Assembly: GCF_032854445.1 (NCBI RefSeq)
Contig: NC_088298.1
Span: 21,105,295 to 21,169,294, forward strand
Reading direction: 5' to 3'
From: Liolophura sinensis
Taxonomy: Eukaryota; Mollusca; Polyplacophora; Chitonida; Chitonidae
DNA length: 64,000 nt
In this document: one piece after another, positions 57,011-64,000 of the stretch
Position numbering within the stretch: position 1 is the stretch's first letter
Layout of the letters: each line of letters starts with the position of its first letter
Made by a program: the position numbers and the translations under genes
The notes under the pieces: model-generated
The model's input: only the letters and a program-made list of their open reading frames with translations
Databases searched by the model: none
Told to the model about the DNA's origin: nothing

Positions 57011-57204
57011 CCTACAGAGACAGGGCTTTCTCATTCTATTGCTTCTCCATTGGTTGATATAGCTAGGCCAATTTTCGGATTGATAAAAAAAGAGGCAAAA
57101 AGTAGAATTTGCTAAAAATCGAAAGTGTCACCCGCTGCATGTATGCGCTCTCGAATTACGATGGAAACAGCCAAACAGTAGTTTCTTCGTGTGTAAACGC
57201 TTGA

Positions 57205-57425
57205 GTGGTGTTTTACGCCGTACTCAAGAATATTTCACTTATACGGCAGCGGTCATGCACCATTATGGTGGGAGTTAACGAGCAGCTTGGAGGACAACCA
57301 CAACCATCCGCTGGTTACTGCAGACATTCCCACCGGGCCGAACGGCCGGAGAGGTAACAAGCATGAGCTCACATAGACTCCTACCTCATTGCGCCACGCT
57401 GGCACGTAAATTACCTCGGCCACGG
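57205..57425 (-). mobile_element. SINE family 1, minus orientation
   Basis: On + it reads GTGTTTTACGCCGTACTCAA through GGCCGGAGAGGTAACAAGCA and ends TTACCTCGGCCACGGAGA, which is the tRNA-like 5' end. A C-rich run follows at 57427-57472. Confidence 0.82.
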
Positions 57426-58453
57426 AGACCCCCCTCCCCCCCACCCGACCCCTCACCCCACCCCCTCCTCTGCTAAAAATCCAAATTGTCACAGTTACGC
57501 AAACAGTTACGGATTAACGTATTCGTATCCATATGTTTGCTTTGCGAATCGTCTCTGTTACCTCGTTGTAACGATTTATAGCCTGATATCGCTAGTTTAT
57601 ACCACTGACACATCGGCATTGTATTCCAAATTAATCAATTCTTGCATCATACCTGTTGCCAGGTACAACCACAGCGGTAAAGCAAACTATAGCCTTGTAT
57701 AGAATTTGTCAGTCCAATTGATCTCACCTGCAATAACTTAATGTTGTTTGTCGGCTTTGTGTCGTGGCATAATGGCTTGGTAAATATTTGTTTTAATATT
57801 GAATATGTAAACGCTCCACGTAAATTAACGAGATCATGTTGTGACAAGCATTGCGGTTATATTCTCTGTCCAAACAGAACCCTGTCCTATGCATGGTTTG
57901 AGGAAAAAATGAGAAATGGATTGCACAATGTACTGGTTCATTGTGTGAAAAATGTGCATGATCTTTTCCCAACTTCATAAAGAACTGCACATTAATATTC
58001 AAGTTATTACATGTGATGGATCTATCACATCCAATATCCCACAACCCCTTCACATGACAACGTTACTTTTCATTCCATTCCTAGTGAAAGCCAATGCGAC
58101 GTCATGACGTCACAAAACATTCGGGACATTGACGTCATTTTATTGACGGCCAAATGTTCCGTTCCTAACTCATTATGATGACGTTACATTAAAGACAGTA
58201 CGACGTTACAATAGAAATTGATACATTGTAACGATGTAGACGTTACGCTACAATACATTCTTGAAGTAACAATGGTTCGAGGTCCTGCTTCGCACTCGCG
58301 CCACCTCACGGGATTAAAAATATGCTGCCTCCCCATTACTGGGAACGTGCATAGGCGCCAGTCATTATATATATTAATAAAAAATCTTCCAAATGGATAC
58401 CATCTTTCCAATTTGATTTTATAGAGTATAAGAGTATACAGATTATTCTGGAA

Positions 58454-58600
58454 ATTATTTATTCATTTGAATGGTGTTTTACAGCGTACTGAAGAACGTT
58501 TCACTTATACGACAACATCATGTCGTGAGAAAACCAAACAGAGCAAGTTGCAGGCAGGCCTTCCCACGTACAACCGAGGAGAAAGCCAGCCTGATATTCA
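58454..58600 (-). mobile_element. SINE family 1, minus orientation, partial
   Basis: TTTATTCATTTGAATGGTGT, CGTTTCACTTATACGACAAC and CCTTCCCACGTACAACCGAG match the family. The tRNA half is replaced by the repeat described at 58610-58835. Confidence 0.72.
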
Positions 58601-58609
58601 GATAAATAG

Positions 58610-58835
58610 TCGGCGGAATGGGATACCCGCAGAAGTCCGAAGCGGGACGTATTACGTCATTTCAGTGACGCTGAATATTCCACTGGAGCGTCAGCAGCAT
58701 GACGTCACAATGCGCAGTCCAAATACATCAGCACGCATCATGTTTTGCGTCGCATAACAAAATACGTGACGTGGAAGTCCTATATCACACTAGCTCAACC
58801 TGTTATGAGAGGAAAATCTGCCGGTACCGCATTAT
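58610..58835 (+). repeat. Dispersed repeat R2, copy 2
   Basis: AGTCCGAAGCGGGACGTATT, ACGTCATTTCAGTGACGCTG, CATGTTTTGCGTCGCATAAC and ATCTGCCGGTACCGCATTAT; begins where a truncated reversed SINE stops. Confidence 0.75.
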
Positions 58836-58979
58836 CGCGTTAAGACAAGTCATCCATTCATTCATTAAATCGTTCATTCATTCATTCATTCCAACGTTAA
58901 AGATTCCCTTCCTTACCCCTTATATTCGATTTGATTTATTTATTTGATTGGTGTTTTACGCCGTATTCGGTTTGAATAC

Positions 58980-60350
58980 CTTGTGATTACGTGTATATAG
59001 ACCTTCAATCATATATATGATGAAGATTTACATCGTATATCCGTTCTTATTTATTCCCAAACTCGTATTGAGATAACTTCCCCATCAAATTAAGCTAATG
59101 TAAAGAATCTCGTTTCCTCACTGAGGATCCACTGAGCCATACACATACTTACAGCATGGAATAGTTAAGATCTTTCTCCCCACCTCATCTTTTTCTGTCC
59201 TTTGCTTAGCCCTTTGATGGTATTGATATCATCCGACCTGCTGGTGCTATTCCTATATCAGCCTGTCATTTCATCGATAACCGCACTAACGCGAGAAGGG
59301 TGGGATTATAGTCCAGTGTGACAACTACTGACATCTCTCACTGGTTTGTTCATATGCATGCCACTCTCATCAGAGAGTTATATCCAAGGCTTCTATATAT
59401 ACCCGAGTATACGAGTCGCAAAGGTATCTGATGCAAACACACTGGTCAGAGTCGATATCCCGATATAAGTTCATGTAGAAAAGTCTCTAGACCTACATTA
59501 TCAAGTCAGAGTTTAAATCCGGAAACATCTGGATTCGATTAAGATAGACTTAACCGGCAATGTCCACTGAGTGAAGCCCAGGGCGTAGTTCAGGGTTCAT
59601 GCACTGTTCCAACGCGCACAGGTACCACTGTACCCTTGCGTCAGCGAGCTTCTGGCTTTGTTGACGTCGTAATAAGCACGCAAGCCTCCCATCCGACGTC
59701 GTTTTAGGGAACGTAAGGTAATCATATGACGCCCAGGTAATGCATTCCCGCCAGGTGTAAACGGCTAGCAAGGCAGACGACTGTGAGATTTCCCAGGTAT
59801 ATCGAAAGGAGAAATCAATATCCAACTGCACGGCATTATTGAACGGAAGGCTTTTCTATAGCTATTTTACCTTCTGTCCGACCCACGTGATCTGGTGTCA
59901 GCTAGTCAAATCTTTTCATCCTTGGCTTAATATGAGTGCTAATGAGGCCCGCGGTTGCGTCATTCAGTATACTTATTCGGAAGCCATGTAAGGCGTACGT
60001 AGTTATTATAACCGCTGATTTGATAACTGGTGTGCGATTTCAAGACAATCGCATGGAAATCCCAGGTGAAAATAATACAATCGAAAATAGCTGAGATGTC
60101 ATTATTTGCGATGACGTCAGTATGGCTGTGTTGGAAAATGTTGCCTCGGAACACAAATAGCTCTGCCATTCACTTATACTTAATGAAAGATGTCACTAAC
60201 AACCACTAACAATATTAAAAACTAAACAAAAATATCCTCAAGGATAAATTTCTAATAAACAAGCTTACCAGTAGCCAGTTTGTGGGATATTTCGGTTCGA
60301 TCTCAAGTTAGGTCAAGCGAGAAGCCCTTACAACTGGCAGTTTTGCTATT
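58980..60350. other. Unassigned sequence
   Basis: Apart from the doubtful minus-strand frame 59550-59831, nothing is recognised; no repeat family is evident. Confidence 0.3.
59550..59831 (-). CDS. Unrecognised open frame, 93 aa, doubtful
   Basis: A minus-strand frame with balanced amino-acid composition (Trp, Arg, Cys present; WEISQSSALLAVYTWREC; no low complexity), lying outside the repeats I could define. No domain, signal peptide or membrane segment is evident. Chance occurrence is quite possible. Confidence 0.15.
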   Translation of the reverse strand: MQLDIDFSFRYTWEISQSSALLAVYTWRECITWASYDYLTFPKTTSDGRLACLLRRQQSQKLADARVQWYLCALEQCMNPELRPGLHSVDIAG

Positions 60351-60357
60351 CAATAGT

Positions 60358-60672
60358 TTTGCAGGCCAAGTGGTACAAGCGTACACCTCGTCTGTACGAA
60401 GATCGCGGATAGAATCTCGACCCAGCTCGTAACAAAGACTTTAGCATCGGTAATCTTGTTTCTTCGGCACTCGGCGCTCAGCAGCCGAAAGGATAAAGGC
60501 CACAAAAGATCTGGTCAACTGCAATATTTATGCAGATCATACCTATATAGTGTTTTTAGTATATGATCTTCCAGTGAGGCAGCAGAGTAAGAAATGGCGA
60601 CATTGAAATTGACCATCTATAAGGCTACACAGTAGTGAGATGAATGAAGTATTGCTAAACGTGGCGTTAAAC
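60358..60672 (+). mobile_element. SINE family 4, plus orientation
   Basis: The tRNA-like head GGCCAAGTGGTACAAGCGTA has a B-box-like ATAGAATCTCGACCC. The body CGGCACTCGGCGCTCAGCAG is related to families 2 and 3, and it ends AACGTGGCGTTAAACCC. It is followed by a reversed family 3 copy at 60682-60880. Confidence 0.65.
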
Positions 60673-60681
60673 CCATGGCGA

Positions 60682-60880
60682 GACGATGCCACCAGAGTGC
60701 TGCTGCCACTGAAATTTCATACCGAAGACGCCAGAATTGACACCCCACGCCGCAACATTATACTGACAAGGGGGTCAACCAGTCCTGTTTCCTTGCTCTA
60801 ACTTCCCAGTGCTGAGCGCCCAGCGAGTTAGCAACAAGAACCATTTTTAGGGTCTTTGGTATGACCAGAAAAAAAAAATA
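60682..60880 (-). mobile_element. SINE family 3, minus orientation
   Basis: TTTCATACCGAAGACGCCAG, ACCAGTCCTGTTTCCTTGCT, GCTGAGCGCCCAGCGAG and a reversed GTCTTTGGTATGACC end it. Confidence 0.65.
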
Positions 60881-61947
60881 AACCACATGTTATCCAAAGA
60901 TAATTCTCCTTTGATGGTAGTAGATATTGGTTGCTTACCCATGGATCTCTCCCAGTTCAGCTCGTCTGGTAATATTTTATTTATTGATTTATATTTTAGT
61001 TGTCCGTATCCTGCCTAGCACTCAGTTTGTTTACTCCCGAGTTTTTCTTTTTTATGTGTCTGGGCATGTGACTAGAGTGCCCTGGGGTAAATCACCAACC
61101 CTTGACACGTAGGTGACTAACTTTCCCACTTGCACACAAAATTGGTAGAATACAAATGGTCTTCGGCGAACGTGGCGGAATCGACAAATTCACTGTCCAA
61201 GTCTGGCGTTGAAGCCGCGCCTATTGTCACATAGCAATTGAAACACCGTATACAAGAATACATCCCTAATATCCTGGAGGTGGAGTCCATTTACAGGTGA
61301 CGCTAGAGCATATAAATCATCACATTTCAGTGGCCTAAGTGACAGACAAACCAGCAGGAGCTGGATTCGAACGCGTGACGTCACTGGTCATAGGCTCGTT
61401 GCCTTTCATGAAATCGCATTGTGTAAACGGGCTATATAGGAAAGGCTACCATGTCAAAACCTGTATACACGTTACCAACATAGGCCACAATATACATGTT
61501 ATTATCACCACTAGTAATGATGGTTTTGTTGTCTTGGCAACTGTATACATACTTCTTCTTTGGGTTACCACCATGACATCAAGACAATATTGATTGATTC
61601 CTCGTGACATTACGTGATCTCGTGTGGAACGTTTTAGTATAAGCGAACATCAGAGCGTATTGACAGAGTCGTTCGTAATGACAAATCAATACGCTCTCAG
61701 AATGCATACTACAGAATGGGAGGCGTGCATGGTTAAAGACTTCTTAAGAGACACCTGCTCAGATTGCTTAAATACGGCAGTAAATATTTTGTTATGCTTT
61801 TTTTTTCACCTGATAAATGATAATTTAAGCCCCTGATGCAGGCAGTTTACGTACAACATATACAGACAGCTGCATATAGGTGACTGGCTGAAAGAAGACT
61901 ATAGTGACGTGGTAGTGGCTCCACGTTACTGTTACGCCACGGTGCTA

Positions 61948-62214
61948 CACTAAAAAAAAAATTAGTCTGTTAATTTTAACAGGAAGTCTGTTGTCTGAGT
62001 GATGCTAGAAGATATTCTGCTGTGGTAGCAAATTGAATAAAATTGAATATGTTCTGTTAATATATATTCTATTAACTCATCATAAAGATTCTATTAGACT
62101 AACAGGACAGTATGTTGAATATGACAGAATATTGTGTTATAATAACAGAATACATTCTAGCATCACTCAGATAACATGTTTTCTGTTAAGCGTAACAGAT
62201 TAATTTTTAGAGTG
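61948..62214. mobile_element. TA-flanked MITE, copy F (267 bp), best-preserved ends
   Basis: Left CACTAAAAAAAAAATTAGTC, right ACAGATTAATTTTTAGAGTG. TA stands immediately on both sides (61946-61947 and 62215-62216), consistent with a TA target-site duplication. Confidence 0.82.
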
Positions 62215-62519
62215 TAGTGAGAATGACGTAAGGCCTGCTCACACGAGGAATGTCCTGCGCACGCATACATTAAAGAGAAAGAAAACGTCACCTGTACGCC
62301 AGATGGAAAAGCTTTAAACACTTTTCATAAAACAGTTCCATTTATTTAAAAAAAAATTCAAACTAGTTAAATGCATTTGAAACTTTTGTTTCTACGGTGC
62401 CCCATTTCTGAATGTACACACAGATTGCTACATTTCACCATTTAAAAAAGCATAATAAATATATATGTCTACGAATGCATTCGCCGAATGTACCTTAAAT
62501 CGAACCATATTTCAAGCAA

Positions 62520-62715
62520 AAATGGTGGGAGGAAATCGGGCAGAGCCGGGGGGAACCCACGGCCAGTATTCACAGACTGCTGCCCGACATTCCCACGTAC
62601 GACAGAGGAGGACACCAGTATTAACTATACGAATTCACAGCGATCGCGTGGTAAGAGGCTTTTGGGTCATTTTGCTGTGCCGGCACGCTATAACAACTAG
62701 GCCACGGAGGCCCAT
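62520..62715 (-). mobile_element. SINE family 1, minus orientation, tail truncated
   Basis: On + it runs from AATGGTGGGAGGAAATCGGG to CTAGGCCACGGAGGCCC, so the tRNA-derived 5' end is complete while the AAATA end is missing. Confidence 0.82.
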
Positions 62716-62899
62716 CTACAGAATTTTTCCGGACGCTCGCACTCTCGGAGGGCCTTATATAGAAGCGCCTAGACACTGTGTGGTGACATCAAATAATATA
62801 ACCTAAAGGGCTACAGACATTTTCGTCTAACTCTTTAAACCAACCTTTAAAGTGGAATTCTTAGGAGGTTATGTGACACGCAATAATATTAGAAAGGTA

Positions 62900-63180
62900 C
62901 ATACGCGTCCTTAAGCATGCACATGTGGCTGAAAGGCAAAACAGGGTTCGCGTGACGTCAGCGGAGACAGCTGCGTTCTCGGGTTACAGAAATAATTCAA
63001 CTCTCATTGGATAAACTTGATAAGGCACGGTGACGCTTCCGATTTTCTCAACGTGCGAATTTTAGCCTACTTTAAACTATGATTTCTCGGTTATGCAACA
63101 TCCCAAAATTGGCCTAAAGGCGCGTTTTTAAAAAATTATGCGAGACATTTTATCGATATACACTGTATTATTTTAATTCT
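62900..63180. other. Unassigned sequence before the last SINE
   Basis: No frame, repeat or motif is recognised here or from 63430 to the end of the window, other than several GACGTCA words (for example 62955 and 63769). Confidence 0.3.
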
Positions 63181-63183
63181 CAG

Positions 63184-63428
63184 GGGGCCTCCGTGGCTCA
63201 GTTGGTTAGCGCGCTAGCGCAGCGTTATGACCCAGGAGTCTCTCACCAATGCGGTCGCTGTGAGTTCCGGTCGTACGTGGGAAGGTCTGACAGCAACCTG
63301 TGTATGGCCGTGGGTTTCCCCCGGGCTCTGCCCGGTTTCCTCCCTCTATAATGCTGGCCGCCGTCGTATAAGTGAAATATTCTTGAGTACGGCGTAAAAC
63401 ACAAATCAAATAAATAAATAAATAAATT
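63184..63428 (+). mobile_element. Tailed SINE, family 1, with internal deletion
   Basis: The head is GGGCCTCCGTGGCTCAGTTG. The B-box region has lost about 28 bp relative to the copy at 31703 (GTGAGTTCCGGTCGTACG). The 3' end is CTTGAGTACGGCGTAAAACA followed by (AAAT)n. Confidence 0.9.
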
Positions 63429-64000
63429 TAATTCTCAGAGTAAAATAACTTAAATGGCACTTAAATGCTCCCCGCCAATAATCTCAAGAGCAATTTTAAA
63501 AAAAATGACGTTTAATAAAAACCTCTAGGAAAATATATAAGAAATTAGAACTCAATCATATTTAGAAAGGCACTCAGCAATTTGTAATGATGTCATTTGT
63601 CAATATGTTCTTTTGAAACTGATTTTCGCCTCATATGCCATACACAACTTGTGCAGTTGGCGCTATATACCCCATTTCAAACCTATGACGCTAAGCGGGT
63701 ATTCATGGACAATGACGTCATTGTGTACAACATGCAGGGTAATAACTGCACGAGAATGTACATAAGGTGACGTCATCTATAGGTACCAATCCTGAAAGCG
63801 TTTGTAATACAGGCTGAATGGCAACAAATGTGTCTATAGGCAGATTCAGTACTCGGTCCATTACCGACTGCACGAAGTACAGGCCGCGCAATGCATAATG
63901 GGTAGCGGTGGGGTGGTAAGTTGGAGTAGGACTGTATTATGATATCTCCATAACTGTCTTACCGTGAACTACAGAAAAAGAAAACAGCCAAAGAATTAAA

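Overview
This is a window of eukaryotic nuclear DNA. It is AT-rich and dense in introns and repeats, with coding exons of 45 to 700 bp bounded by GT/AG splice sites and separated by long introns. Many dispersed repeats have tRNA-like heads (A/B-box motifs) and AAATA-type tails. This fits SINE-rich genomes of marine lophotrochozoan invertebrates, a mollusc or close relative being most likely; the call is an inference from repeat style and gene content. There is no sign of bacterial operons, CRISPR arrays or phage.

Two multi-exon genes can be reconstructed, both on the + strand. (1) At 3235-18957 lies an MPND orthologue: an N-terminal acidic segment, a RAMA domain, a low-complexity linker and an MPN (JAB1/MPN/Mov34) domain. 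Eleven exons join in consistent phase, except that the exons for the JAMM metal-binding core (about 110-120 residues) are not visible. They probably fall in the 200-N assembly gap at 14795-14994 or in sequence collapsed there. (2) At 34142-43102 lies a secreted FAD-dependent amine oxidase / L-amino-acid-oxidase-like protein. It has a signal peptide exon, a GGGIGG dinucleotide-binding motif and a GGR motif, but one internal exon cannot be found and the C-terminal FAD motif is atypical. A 1.4-kb, 21-bp minisatellite occupies one intron, and repeat elements fill the intron where the exon is missing. A third, weaker candidate is a 98-aa single-pass membrane protein on the - strand at 51151-51447.

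Layout: 1-3200 holds SINEs, a near-perfect 107-bp-arm palindrome and a TIR element; 3235-18957 is MPND with SINE and tandem-repeat-filled introns; 18958-34100 is intergenic, with minisatellites, MITEs and SINEs; 34142-43102 is the oxidase gene; 43103-64000 is mostly repeats and unassigned sequence, with the small membrane ORF.

The two recognised genes have no evident functional link: one is a nuclear/chromatin-type deubiquitinase-family protein, the other a secreted flavoenzyme. Most other open frames are chance or repeat-derived. The most interesting material is the repeat landscape: at least four tRNA-headed SINE families, several sharing a 3' motif; a TA-flanked MITE family with six copies; and a long palindrome.
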